DNA of 64,000 nucleotides from contig NZ_FXAW01000001.1 of assembly GCF_900177665.1 (NCBI RefSeq), positions 1,069,099-1,133,098 of the forward strand. Direction: 5' to 3'. The notes under the pieces were generated by a model, which saw only the letters and a list, made by a program, of their open reading frames with translations, made no database searches and had not been told where the DNA came from. Below, in pieces: positions 25,896 through 34,713 of the stretch. The stretch comes from Marivirga sericea (lineage in GTDB: Bacteria; Bacteroidota; Bacteroidia; Cytophagales; Cyclobacteriaceae). How positions within the stretch are numbered: the stretch's first letter is position 1; each line of letters opens with the position of its first letter. A program made the position numbers and the translations under genes.

Positions 25896-27824
25896 ATGGC
25901 AGAAAAAAAATCTCAAGAAAACAGACAAAAAAAGAAGTCTTCCCTTAAAAAATATATTCGTATCGATTTTAAGACACTTCAAGGGAGAATTACCATCGGG
26001 TTTCTTTTGATGGGAGCATTTGCTATTATTATGCTCATCAGCAGTAATCAATCTTGGAAAAAGCAGGTTAACAAGGGGAAAGAATTAATAGCACTTAACA
26101 AAAACAGTAGTAGAATTGCTGCTGAAATTCAACAGCTTGTATATCTAACTACTATCTTATCATTTCGCTACATTAGTACAGAAGATGATTTTTTTAAGAA
26201 TGACATAGAAAATAGATGGTATAATGACATTTATCCTAAAGTAGAAAAACTTGATAGTTTGGTAAGAGAATTTGGGGATGAAGAAGTAATTACATTTACT
26301 GAAGAGCTTAATGCTCATTTACCAAAGATAAAGAGTAAACAAAAAGAAGCGCTTTCCGATCTAAATTACGATAAACTAAACGGTGAGGATGTCATTGATG
26401 ACATTATGCATCTAACTTTCATCATCAATAGCATTAAAGGAGAATTAGCCGAAGCAGAAGAAAAGGCAATTCAAAATATTGAAGAAGCGGAAAGCAGCAT
26501 CCCTCTGATTCTGACTATTGAATTTATAATAGCTTTTATTATAAGTACTGCAATCGCACTCTACATAATTCGTTCTGTTCTTTTAAGAATTAAATATTTA
26601 AAGGTTAATATTCGTGACTTGGCCCACGGTAACCTTCCTAAAGAAATGAAAGAGTCAGAGGATGAACTCAACTCCATCATAAAAGCACTGAACGAACTCA
26701 CTAGAAACTTGACAGGCATAACAAGATTTGCTGATGAAGTTGGAAAAGGTGATTTCAGCACTGATATTACCGTATTTGATAATGAGGGACATCTCGGTCA
26801 ATCTTTGGCTGACATGCGCATAAAACTTCAAAATGTAGCCCAACAAGACAAAAGAAGGGTATGGTTTAATGAAGGCATCGCCAAATTTGGCGATATTCTA
26901 CGAAAGAATGACGATAATATAGAAGACTTATCGGCTAAACTTATCTCTGAATTAGCTGAATATACCAATTCGATTCAAGGTTCCATATTTATTGTAAATA
27001 AAGAAGATCAAGAAAACATTAAAATTGTACTCAAAGGAGCTTATGCTTATCATAGAAAAAAATTCCTAGAAAAAGAACTCAGCCCTGGGCAAGGCCTAGT
27101 TGGACAATGTTATTTAGAAAAGGAGTTTATCTATTTATCTGAAATTCCTGAAAACTATGTTTCTATTCGTTCTGGCTTAGGTGAGGCTAATCCAACTCAT
27201 GTTTTGATAAGCCCTATGAAATTAAATGAAGAAGTGTTTGGAATCATTGAACTTGCCTCATTTCAGCCTTATGAGGACTATCACAACGAATTTATTGAGA
27301 AAGTAGGTGAAAGCATAGCTTCTACAATTCAGGGATTACAGGTTTCTCTTGAAACGAAAAAGCTCTTAGAAGAATCGCAAATGAAAGCAGAGCAATTACA
27401 AGCTCAAGAAGAAGAAATGCGACAAAATGCAGAAGAGCTCGAAGCAACTCAAGAAGAAATGGAACGACAAAGCCGTGAAATGGGTGCTTTTAATCAGGCA
27501 GTAAGCATTTCAACTATGGTGGCTGAATTTGATAAAGACGGAAAAATTCTCGAAATCAACAGCCAAATAGAATTCCAAACAAGTTGGGACAGTGAAGATT
27601 TGATTGGTTTAGACCGAAAGAAATTATTCATTGATGAAGAAGATGTTGATTGGAGCAAAACTTGGAATGACGTAACAGATCATATGTCAATGAGCAAATC
27701 AGCAACATTGATGGATAAGCAAGGTCATGAACTACCTGTTGTCGCACATTTTATGCCTGTTTCTGATGAACATGGGAATGCAATTAAAATTGCTTGCATA
27801 TTTATTAAGAAAGATAAATTTTGA
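25896..27824 (+). CDS. Membrane receptor with HAMP, GAF and PAS domains and no kinase
   Basis: The 642-residue protein has a basic N-terminus, TM1 at about 31-50, a helical periplasmic sensor region at about 51-200, and TM2 at about 203-225. A HAMP domain follows (226-290), then a GAF domain (about 335-475), a Gln/Glu coiled coil (480-525) and a C-terminal PAS domain (530-640, with VAEFDKDGKILEINSQIEFQ). There is no histidine kinase, GGDEF, methyl-accepting or other output domain, and the next gene is a DNA ligase. The periplasmic part resembles the four-helix bundle of chemoreceptors. Signalling must go through a partner encoded elsewhere. The stop is clean and no frameshift is visible. Confidence 0.88.
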   Translation: MAEKKSQENRQKKKSSLKKYIRIDFKTLQGRITIGFLLMGAFAIIMLISSNQSWKKQVNKGKELIALNKNSSRIAAEIQQLVYLTTILSFRYISTEDDFFKNDIENRWYNDIYPKVEKLDSLVREFGDEEVITFTEELNAHLPKIKSKQKEALSDLNYDKLNGEDVIDDIMHLTFIINSIKGELAEAEEKAIQNIEEAESSIPLILTIEFIIAFIISTAIALYIIRSVLLRIKYLKVNIRDLAHGNLPKEMKESEDELNSIIKALNELTRNLTGITRFADEVGKGDFSTDITVFDNEGHLGQSLADMRIKLQNVAQQDKRRVWFNEGIAKFGDILRKNDDNIEDLSAKLISELAEYTNSIQGSIFIVNKEDQENIKIVLKGAYAYHRKKFLEKELSPGQGLVGQCYLEKEFIYLSEIPENYVSIRSGLGEANPTHVLISPMKLNEEVFGIIELASFQPYEDYHNEFIEKVGESIASTIQGLQVSLETKKLLEESQMKAEQLQAQEEEMRQNAEELEATQEEMERQSREMGAFNQAVSISTMVAEFDKDGKILEINSQIEFQTSWDSEDLIGLDRKKLFIDEEDVDWSKTWNDVTDHMSMSKSATLMDKQGHELPVVAHFMPVSDEHGNAIKIACIFIKKDKF

Positions 27825-27871
27825 GAACATAATAAATTCTGGGCTGTTATAGGATTCCGAAAGCTAACTCC

Positions 27872-29473
27872 TTGAAAGAATTTGCTAAACTCATAGCGTC
27901 CATAGACCAAAGCAATAAAACCACTGATAAGGTTAATGCTTTGAAAAGCTATTTTTTATCTGCCAACGACCAAGATAAAATATGGACTTTGGCACTTTTC
28001 ACCCATCGGAAACCTAAAAGAGTTGTCAAAACAAGCTTAATCAAAGATTGGATAACCGAATGGACAGGTATACCAGAATGGTTATTTCAAGAATCGTATC
28101 ATGTTGTGGGTGATTTAGCCGAAACAATCGCACTTCTCTTAACTGCTCCAGAAGGATACCAAAAAGAAATTGATAAACCCCTCTCCTACTATATCGAATG
28201 CTTAATTAGTATTAGCAATAAAACGGTCGAAGAAAAAAAAGAAAAGTTAAAGCTTATCTACGATGAATTAAACCAGCAAGAAAGATTCGTTTTTACAAAA
28301 ATCATGACAGGCGGCTGGAGAGTTGGTGTATCGCAAAACCTGATCACCAAAGCATTGAGCGAAGCATTTGAAATAGATAAATCGATTGTGGCTCACAGAC
28401 TAATGGGAGATTGGTCTCCCCAAAAGTTCACTTTCCAGGAATTAATTTTAGAGCAGGGTGAAAATGATCTAGCCTCTCGTCCATATCCGTTTTACTTGGC
28501 TCATCCTATAGAAACACAAGAAATAACGAAAGACTTAGATCCAAATGATTGGTATGCAGAATGGAAATGGGATGGTATAAGAGGGCAAATCATCAAAAGA
28601 AATGATGAAGTTTTTATATGGAGCAGAGGAGAAGAACTCGTGACTGAAAAATTTCCTGAATTAGAAGAAATGGCAAAAATTCTTCCAAATGGAACTGCGC
28701 TGGATGGAGAAATCATAGCCTATGAAAATGGAGCGCCACTTTCATTTGGAATACTACAAACTAGAATAGGAAGAAAAAACATCACCAAAAACCTTTTAAA
28801 AAAAGCACCGGTAGTCTTTATCTGTTACGATTTAATTGAGCTAAACGCACAAGATATAAGGAAGGAACCCTTAGAAAAAAGAGTTCAAAAATTAGAAAGA
28901 CTGATTTCGGAAACTAGCCATTCTGTACTAATCGATTCTAAAAAAATCGAATTTTCTTCGTGGGACGAGTTAATTGCTATTCGTAAAAAATCAAGAAGCT
29001 ACAAAACGGAAGGCTTAATGCTGAAGAAAAAGGAGTCACCATATGAAGCTGGGAGAAAAAGAGGAAGTTGGTGGAAATGGAAAATCGCACCTCTGACGAT
29101 AGATGGAATCATGATTTATGCCCAAAAAGGCCACGGAAGAAGAGCTGACTTATATTCAGATTACACCCTAGCTGTATGGAACCAAAATGAATTAATTCCT
29201 TTTGCAAAAGCCTATTCAGGCTTGACTGATGCCGAAATGCGAAAAGTAGATGCATTTGTTAAGAAAAATACAAAAGAGAAATTCGGTCCTGTTAGAACAG
29301 TGAAACCGGAATTAGTTTTTGAAATCGCATTTGAAGGTATTCAAGCATCAAATAGACATAAGTCAGGAATAGCTCTTCGCTTTCCGCGTATTAGCAGATG
29401 GAGGCAAGATAAACCAACTACTGAAGCCAATACATTAAATGACTTGCAAGAACTCCTCGAAAAATATGGATGA
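27872..29473 (+). CDS. ATP-dependent DNA ligase of the ligase-associated damage-response cluster
   Basis: The enzyme seals nicks in DNA using ATP. The 533-residue protein has an N-terminal DNA-binding domain (about 1-205), a nucleotidyltransferase domain with the adenylated lysine K232 in AEWKWDGIRG, a conserved ALDGEI motif and EGLMLKKKESPYEAGR, and an OB-fold domain at the C-terminus (WWKWKIAPLTIDGIM onward). The start is TTG. Its stop lies 8 bases past the true ATG of the helicase gene, so the two are translationally coupled. This ligase subgroup is associated with resistance to DNA damage such as crosslinks; NAD-dependent LigA is the replicative ligase and lies elsewhere. Confidence 0.95.
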   Translation: MKEFAKLIASIDQSNKTTDKVNALKSYFLSANDQDKIWTLALFTHRKPKRVVKTSLIKDWITEWTGIPEWLFQESYHVVGDLAETIALLLTAPEGYQKEIDKPLSYYIECLISISNKTVEEKKEKLKLIYDELNQQERFVFTKIMTGGWRVGVSQNLITKALSEAFEIDKSIVAHRLMGDWSPQKFTFQELILEQGENDLASRPYPFYLAHPIETQEITKDLDPNDWYAEWKWDGIRGQIIKRNDEVFIWSRGEELVTEKFPELEEMAKILPNGTALDGEIIAYENGAPLSFGILQTRIGRKNITKNLLKKAPVVFICYDLIELNAQDIRKEPLEKRVQKLERLISETSHSVLIDSKKIEFSSWDELIAIRKKSRSYKTEGLMLKKKESPYEAGRKRGSWWKWKIAPLTIDGIMIYAQKGHGRRADLYSDYTLAVWNQNELIPFAKAYSGLTDAEMRKVDAFVKKNTKEKFGPVRTVKPELVFEIAFEGIQASNRHKSGIALRFPRISRWRQDKPTTEANTLNDLQELLEKYG

Positions 29474-31895
29474 TCGCATAAAAGCTGGCATCAATTGGTT
29501 TGAAAAGAAAGATTGGAGACCATTTCCCTTTCAAATTGAAACATGGGAGAATTTTTTAGCTGGCCATTCTGGTTTATTAAATGCTCCAACGGGTAGCGGT
29601 AAAACCTATGCTTTGTGGATTGCTTATCTTATTTCTAAAATAAACAAAAGGCCTGAAAAAGGGCTGAAGTTTCTATGGGTGCTACCGCTTAGAGCACTTT
29701 CAAAGGATATTCAGTCTGCAATGGAAGAAGCAACAATAGATTTTGGTTTCGATTGGGAAATTGAAATCAGAACAGGCGACACTAGCACAAAAGACCGACA
29801 GCGACAAAAGAAAACACCTCCAGATTGCTTAATTACTACACCAGAGAGTCTGCACTTACTACTAAGTCAGAAGAAGGCCGATCAATACTTCAAAAATTTA
29901 GAAGCTATAGTGGTAGATGAGTGGCATGAGCTTTTAGGGAGCAAAAGAGGTATTCAAGTAGAATTAGCAATTTCATCTTTTAAAGAAATAAGTAAACAAA
30001 AACTGAAAATATGGGGGATATCAGCCACAATTGGAAATCTGGCCGAAGCTCAAAGGGTGTTATTGGGATCTAATGAAAAGGAAGGGAAATTTATTAGGGC
30101 TCAATTAGATAAAGAAATTAAAATCGAATCAATCTTGCCTGATGAGGTAGAAAAATATCCTTGGGCCGGACATTTGGGAATAAAATTAATAGATAAGGTT
30201 TTACCAATAATTAAAGCTAATAACACCACTCTTGTTTTTACAAATACTCGTTCTCAAACAGAAATTTGGTATCAGCAATTGCTTAATAAAGATCCTGACT
30301 TGGCTGGCGCTATCGCCATGCATCATGGATCTTTAAACAACCAAATCCGAACATGGGTAGAAGAAGCACTTCATTCTGGGCAAATTAAAGTAGTAGTTTG
30401 CACTTCCAGTTTAGATTTAGGTGTTGACTTTCGTCCTGTTGATACGATAATTCAAGTAGGAGGACCGAAGGGAGTCGCACGATTTGCCCAAAGAGCAGGA
30501 AGGAGTGGTCACAGGCCTGGCCAAACGAGTAAAATCTACTTTCTTCCTACTCATTCTCTAGAATTAATCGAAGGCGCAGCACTGAGGACAGCAATTAAAG
30601 AGAAAGATTTTGAAGCTAGAATACCTATTCAGATGGCTCTAGATGTACTTTTGCAATTTATAGTGACTTTAGCGGTGGGCGATGGTTTCGAACCTGATCA
30701 ACTTTATCAGCAAATTAAGAACACACATTGTTATCATAAAATAACCAAAAAGGAATGGACTTGGCTTCTAACTTTCTTGAAAACAGGGGGAGAAAGTCTA
30801 TCAGCTTATGATGAATATCACAAGACTATTACTGAAGATAACAAAATAAAAGTTATCAATAAGAGAATTGCAATGCGCCATCGTTTGTCGATTGGCACTA
30901 TCGTGGGTGACCAAGTTCTAAATGTTAAATATGTGAAAGGAGGTCACTTAGGAACAATAGAGGAATATTTCATTAGTAAACTAAAGCCAGGAGACACTTT
31001 TTGGTTCTCAGGCAAAGCCCTTGATTACGTTCGTCTAAAGGATATGACTGTGCAGGTAAAGAGAAGTAAGAAAAAAACCGGCCAAATACCACAATGGATG
31101 GGTGGTAGAATGCCTCTCTCTTCTCAATTATCATTTCATATCAGGAAAAAATTAGAGAAGCTAAGAACGAAAGAATTAGATGAAATCGAACTTACAAAAA
31201 TCCAGCCTTTGATTGACCGGCAAATGCAGCTTTCTACTGTGCCAAAAACAGATGAATTACTGATAGAATCAACAATTTCTAAAGAAGGCTTTCACATTTT
31301 TATTTTTCCATTTGAAGGTAGATTTATTCATGAAGTTTTAGCAGGATTAATAGCTTACCGAATTAGCGTTTCACAACCTATCACCTTTTCTATTGCTATG
31401 AACGATTACGGTTTCGAGTTACTAACTGATGAAGTCTTCGATCTTGAGGAAATGTTATCCTTTGATTTATTTTCTTTAAATAACGTAAAAGAGGATATTC
31501 TGCTAGGGATAAATGAAACTGAAATGGCGAAACGTAAATTTAGAGACATAGCCTCTATTTCTGGTCTCATTTTTAGAGGATTTCCAGGAAAAAATATTAA
31601 AGAAAGACATATTCAGGCTTCCTCTTCTATACTATTTGATGTTTTCTCAGAGTATGAACCCGAAAATCTATTACTTAAACAAGCCCATAGAGAGGTTATA
31701 CAGCAACAGTTGGAAGAAGAGCGATTGTATAAATCACTAAAAAAAATCAGTAGCCAAAAAATAATCTATAATAAAACCAACAAATTCTCCCCTTTTGCTT
31801 TCCCGATCATGGTTGACAGATTACGAGAAAAATTCTCTACTGAATCAATCGAAGAAAGAGTAGCAAAAATGCAATTACAATTAGAAAATATATAA
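29466..31895 (+). CDS. Lhr-like DEXH-box DNA helicase, ligase-associated
   Basis: The helicase belongs to the Lhr-type group found next to ATP-dependent ligases. Motif I is APTGSGKTYALW, motif II is VVDEWHEL (DEXH), motif III is ISATIGN, and motif VI is QRAGRSGHRPGQ. The C-terminal half (about 400-809) is the Lhr-specific region with a winged-helix-like part. I choose the ATG at 29466 (809 residues, MDDRIKAGINWF); an ATG nine codons earlier also exists but would overlap the ligase gene by 35 bases. The overlap with the ligase gene is 8 bases. A secreted DUF2147 gene, not the usual PdeM gene, comes next. Confidence 0.93.
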   Translation: MDDRIKAGINWFEKKDWRPFPFQIETWENFLAGHSGLLNAPTGSGKTYALWIAYLISKINKRPEKGLKFLWVLPLRALSKDIQSAMEEATIDFGFDWEIEIRTGDTSTKDRQRQKKTPPDCLITTPESLHLLLSQKKADQYFKNLEAIVVDEWHELLGSKRGIQVELAISSFKEISKQKLKIWGISATIGNLAEAQRVLLGSNEKEGKFIRAQLDKEIKIESILPDEVEKYPWAGHLGIKLIDKVLPIIKANNTTLVFTNTRSQTEIWYQQLLNKDPDLAGAIAMHHGSLNNQIRTWVEEALHSGQIKVVVCTSSLDLGVDFRPVDTIIQVGGPKGVARFAQRAGRSGHRPGQTSKIYFLPTHSLELIEGAALRTAIKEKDFEARIPIQMALDVLLQFIVTLAVGDGFEPDQLYQQIKNTHCYHKITKKEWTWLLTFLKTGGESLSAYDEYHKTITEDNKIKVINKRIAMRHRLSIGTIVGDQVLNVKYVKGGHLGTIEEYFISKLKPGDTFWFSGKALDYVRLKDMTVQVKRSKKKTGQIPQWMGGRMPLSSQLSFHIRKKLEKLRTKELDEIELTKIQPLIDRQMQLSTVPKTDELLIESTISKEGFHIFIFPFEGRFIHEVLAGLIAYRISVSQPITFSIAMNDYGFELLTDEVFDLEEMLSFDLFSLNNVKEDILLGINETEMAKRKFRDIASISGLIFRGFPGKNIKERHIQASSSILFDVFSEYEPENLLLKQAHREVIQQQLEEERLYKSLKKISSQKIIYNKTNKFSPFAFPIMVDRLREKFSTESIEERVAKMQLQLENI

Positions 31896-31933
31896 ATTAA
31901 TTTTACATTTGGTATTTAAAATTTTTATAAAAG

Positions 31934-32365
31934 ATGAAACAAATAAGTTTAGCACTACTATTAATCGGAATAAGTTTTAGTTCACTTGCACAATCTGATG
32001 TTACTGGAAAGTGGAAAACCATAGATGACGAAACTGGCAAAGAAAAAAGCATCGTAGAAATTTTCGAAAAAGACGGAATGATCTACGGAAAAATCACCAA
32101 GCTTTTTAGAGGACCGGATGAAGAGAAAGATCCGATATGTAATGAATGTACAGGAGATCGGAAAAACGAAAAAATCATTGGTATGGAGATTATTAGGGGA
32201 ATGGAATGGGATGCCGATGATGAAGAATATGAGGAAGGAACTATTATGGACCCTCAAGACGGCAAAGTTTATGATTGCGTTCTGTGGAAAGAGGGTGAAG
32301 AATTAAAGGTGAGAGGCTATGTAGCTTTTTTCTATAGAACGCAAACTTGGGAAAAAGTAAATTAA
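31934..32365 (+). CDS. DUF2147-family secreted protein
   Basis: The 143-residue protein has a signal peptide (LALLLIGISFSSLAQS) and the DUF2147 layout: DVTGKWKTIDDETGKEKSIV, then MIYGKITKLFRGPDEEKDP, two Cys residues (CNEC), GMEIIRGMEW, GTIMDPQDGKVYDC and the final GYVAFFYRTQTW. It is exported, probably periplasmic, with a lipocalin-like barrel expected. Function is unknown. It lies 38 bases after the helicase gene and 4 bases before pdeM, so it is inserted inside the repair cluster. An exported protein in the middle of a DNA-repair operon is odd. Confidence 0.9.
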   Translation: MKQISLALLLIGISFSSLAQSDVTGKWKTIDDETGKEKSIVEIFEKDGMIYGKITKLFRGPDEEKDPICNECTGDRKNEKIIGMEIIRGMEWDADDEEYEEGTIMDPQDGKVYDCVLWKEGEELKVRGYVAFFYRTQTWEKVN

Positions 32366-32369
32366 TCAA

Positions 32370-33029
32370 TTGGAACTCACATTAGCAGGAGAAAAGTTAC
32401 TGCTCTCAGAGGATAAAATCATTTATTGGCTCAAAGAGCAAACAGTGTTTATTGCTGATCTCCACTTAGGGAAAACTACTCACTTTCGAAAATCAGGAAT
32501 TGCAGTTCCAATAGCTATAATTAAGGCTGAAATAAGTCGAATTGAACATATAATTGTAAAATATCGCCCGAAAAGAATTTTCTTTTTGGGCGATTTATTT
32601 CATAGCGACTTGAATCATGAATGGAATATTTTCAATGATTTTCTTCAACTTCATTCGTCAATAGAATTTACTCTTATAAAAGGAAACCATGATATTCTTA
32701 GTGATAAAGTTTATCAGCTCAGCACCTTGCAGATAGAAAAAGAACCCTTTTATGTAGATCCTTTTGTTTTAACGCATCATCCGCTTGAAAATAATGAAGT
32801 TAATAAAAATGAAATGAATCTCTGTGGACACATTCATCCAAGTATAAGCCTAAAAGGGAAAGGAAAATCACATCTTCGCCTAGCATGCTTTTACCTAGAA
32901 CCAAATACGATGGTTTTACCAGCTTTTGGAAGATTTACTGGTTTAGCAAAGATTAGTCCATCCAAAAAAGGAAATATCTTCGCCGTTTTGAAGAATTCAG
33001 TTCAACAGATCGGCTCTAAAGAAGGATAA
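32370..33029 (+). CDS. pdeM: PdeM, ligase-associated DNA damage response endonuclease
   Basis: PdeM is a calcineurin-like metallophosphoesterase found beside ATP-dependent ligases and Lhr-like helicases. The 219-residue protein has the metal-binding motifs in order: IADLHLGKTTHFR, LGDLFHSD, IKGNHDIL, LTHHPLE and CGHIHPS. The start is TTG, 4 bases after the DUF2147 stop. Its role as a nuclease in this cluster is inferred from family knowledge. The MBL-fold exonuclease that usually leads the cluster is not present in the 5 kb upstream of the ligase. Confidence 0.9.
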   Translation: MELTLAGEKLLLSEDKIIYWLKEQTVFIADLHLGKTTHFRKSGIAVPIAIIKAEISRIEHIIVKYRPKRIFFLGDLFHSDLNHEWNIFNDFLQLHSSIEFTLIKGNHDILSDKVYQLSTLQIEKEPFYVDPFVLTHHPLENNEVNKNEMNLCGHIHPSISLKGKGKSHLRLACFYLEPNTMVLPAFGRFTGLAKISPSKKGNIFAVLKNSVQQIGSKEG

Positions 33030-33157
33030 CTCTGTTTTCTTTGGTAGAGCTGTAAGAAATTCGAGATTATTACATTCGAATATTTATAAAAAATTGCGTA
33101 TTATTATAATAATTTTCAAGTGAAGGGTTACCAAACTCATCTGAGCAGTATTAACCA

Positions 33158-33703
33158 ATGAAATTAACAGACAGTCAAATCATAACGCGCATCAAGTTAG
33201 GTGATGAATCTGCTCTAGATTATCTCTATGAGCAGCATTATAAAATGATGTTAAGAATGATTCTCAGAAATAACGGAACAGAGCAAGAGGCTCTGGATGT
33301 GTTTCAAGATGCTTTGATTGTGTTTTGGCAAAAAGCAATTGATGTTAATTTCGAACTTACTTCGAAAATAAGTACTTATCTCTACAGTGTTTGCAAAAAT
33401 TTGTGGAGAAAAGAACTTGAGAGAAAGAAAAAATTTGAAGAAAGTGACAAAGAAGAAAGCGAATTCAACCAATTAGAGAATCAAGAGATGGTGAAAATCA
33501 TTCATGATTGTATTGGAGAATTGGGAGATTCGTGTAAGCAAATCTTAAGCTATCACTATTTTGACGGCCTTTCCATGGACCAAATAGCTAAGAAAATGGG
33601 GCTTGCAAACAGTGATACTGCTAAAACAAAACGTTATAAATGTAAAAAAAGGCTGGATGATTTGATTCGTTCAAGATATAAAGCCAGCGACTTTTTAGAC
33701 TAA
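33158..33703 (+). CDS. ECF-family RNA polymerase sigma factor
   Basis: The 181-residue protein has sigma region 2 (ALDYLYEQHYKMMLRMILRN, then DVFQDALIVFWQKAI and KISTYLYSVCKNLWRKEL) and region 4 (LGDSCKQILSYHYFDGLSMDQ followed by IAKKMGLANSDTAKTKRYKC, the helix-turn-helix). No start problem is seen. The next gene begins 5 bases later and encodes a probable anti-sigma factor, so the pair is a regulatory unit. Target promoters cannot be predicted from the window. Confidence 0.93.
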   Translation: MKLTDSQIITRIKLGDESALDYLYEQHYKMMLRMILRNNGTEQEALDVFQDALIVFWQKAIDVNFELTSKISTYLYSVCKNLWRKELERKKKFEESDKEESEFNQLENQEMVKIIHDCIGELGDSCKQILSYHYFDGLSMDQIAKKMGLANSDTAKTKRYKCKKRLDDLIRSRYKASDFLD

Positions 33704-33708
33704 AAATT

Positions 33709-34596
33709 ATGAGTGAAACCAATTATTTTCGCTTAATAGAGGCATATTTTGAAGGAGTTATCACTCCTGCTGAAAAAGCAATGCTTGATGCAAAAATAGA
33801 ATCGGACCCTTTGGTAAAAGCTGAATTCGATTTACAGCAGCATATTGTGAAAGGAATTTCAAACGCAAGAAAACTGGAATTAAAATCCAGATTAGCAGCA
33901 ATTGATTTACCGATTAATACAGGGATTTTAGCTGGGAGTGGAGTAAAATGGTTAGCAGGAACCATAGCAGGCGTAACGCTATTTGGAAGTATTCTTTACT
34001 GGACCCTCATCTCCTTTGAAAATAATATTAAACCAATTGATATCAAGATCTCGCAGGAGGTTTCTTTTACAACTACTCCCCTCAATAGCTTTCCAGAATT
34101 ACTCGGGGAGAAAAACGAGATTATTGCTTTTAATAAGACAAAAAGCAGTCCATCTGAACCAACTGCTGTTAAAAAGCAAACTAATTCTGAACTGATAGAA
34201 AAAGATGCTACCGCCAAAGTACAGCCACAAGCGCTGATGTCATACGATGATGAGCAGCTTTTTAAAAATCAAAATGATGGGCAATTAGAAAATATTGCGA
34301 GTCGTGACATCGCTCATAATAGAGCTGATAAAACAGAAATAGAATTTTTTGAGGCGCTTGAAAAGGAAGGTAATTATCATTATCGCTATTACAATTCTAA
34401 GCTCTACTTATACGGTGACTTTAAACAGATGCCTTACCAAATAATTGAACTAAATGATAAAGGTAAAAAACAGTTATTCCTAAGTCATAATAATGAAGTT
34501 TATGCGATTAAAGACAATACAACTCAATTAACTGAATTAAGCAAACTCCAAGACGAAATGTTAAAAATGGAAATTCAGCTGATAGTGGAAGACTGA
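33709..34596 (+). CDS. Probable membrane anti-sigma factor, 295 residues
   Basis: The N-terminal 65 residues resemble a zinc-free anti-sigma domain: an acidic helix pair (RLIEAYFEGVITPAEKAML and DPLVKAEFDLQQHIVKG). A single membrane segment follows at about 80-101 (KWLAGTIAGVTLFGSILYW). The remaining 190 residues would be outside the membrane and are polar, ending in a beta-rich part that reads ELNDKGKKQLFLSHNNEVYAI. The gene is 5 bases after the ECF sigma factor. The role as anti-sigma factor is an inference from position and topology; the sequence itself is not strongly diagnostic. Confidence 0.75.
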   Translation: MSETNYFRLIEAYFEGVITPAEKAMLDAKIESDPLVKAEFDLQQHIVKGISNARKLELKSRLAAIDLPINTGILAGSGVKWLAGTIAGVTLFGSILYWTLISFENNIKPIDIKISQEVSFTTTPLNSFPELLGEKNEIIAFNKTKSSPSEPTAVKKQTNSELIEKDATAKVQPQALMSYDDEQLFKNQNDGQLENIASRDIAHNRADKTEIEFFEALEKEGNYHYRYYNSKLYLYGDFKQMPYQIIELNDKGKKQLFLSHNNEVYAIKDNTTQLTELSKLQDEMLKMEIQLIVED

Positions 34597-34620
34597 GACA
34601 AAAGTTCGTAAAAAATTTAG

Positions 34621-34655
34621 AAAAGCTTTTCATGAAAATGGGAAGCTTTTTTTCG
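34621..34655 (+). terminator. Terminator after the anti-sigma-like gene
   Basis: AAGCTTTTCAT and ATGGGAAGCTT pair over 11 positions with two G-T wobbles and a GAAA loop, followed by seven T residues. Confidence 0.88.
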
Positions 34656-34694
34656 TTTTTTACCATTTTAATAAGCGAAGCATAAATAAATTCT

Positions 34695-34702
34695 TATTTT
34701 TG
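34695..34702 (+). promoter_or_regulatory. -7 promoter element (TATTTTTG) for ftsX
   Basis: TATTTTTG matches TAnnTTTG and lies 12 bases before the ftsX ATG, implying a leader of only a few bases. Confidence 0.5.
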
Positions 34703-34713
34703 AGCTTTCAAAT

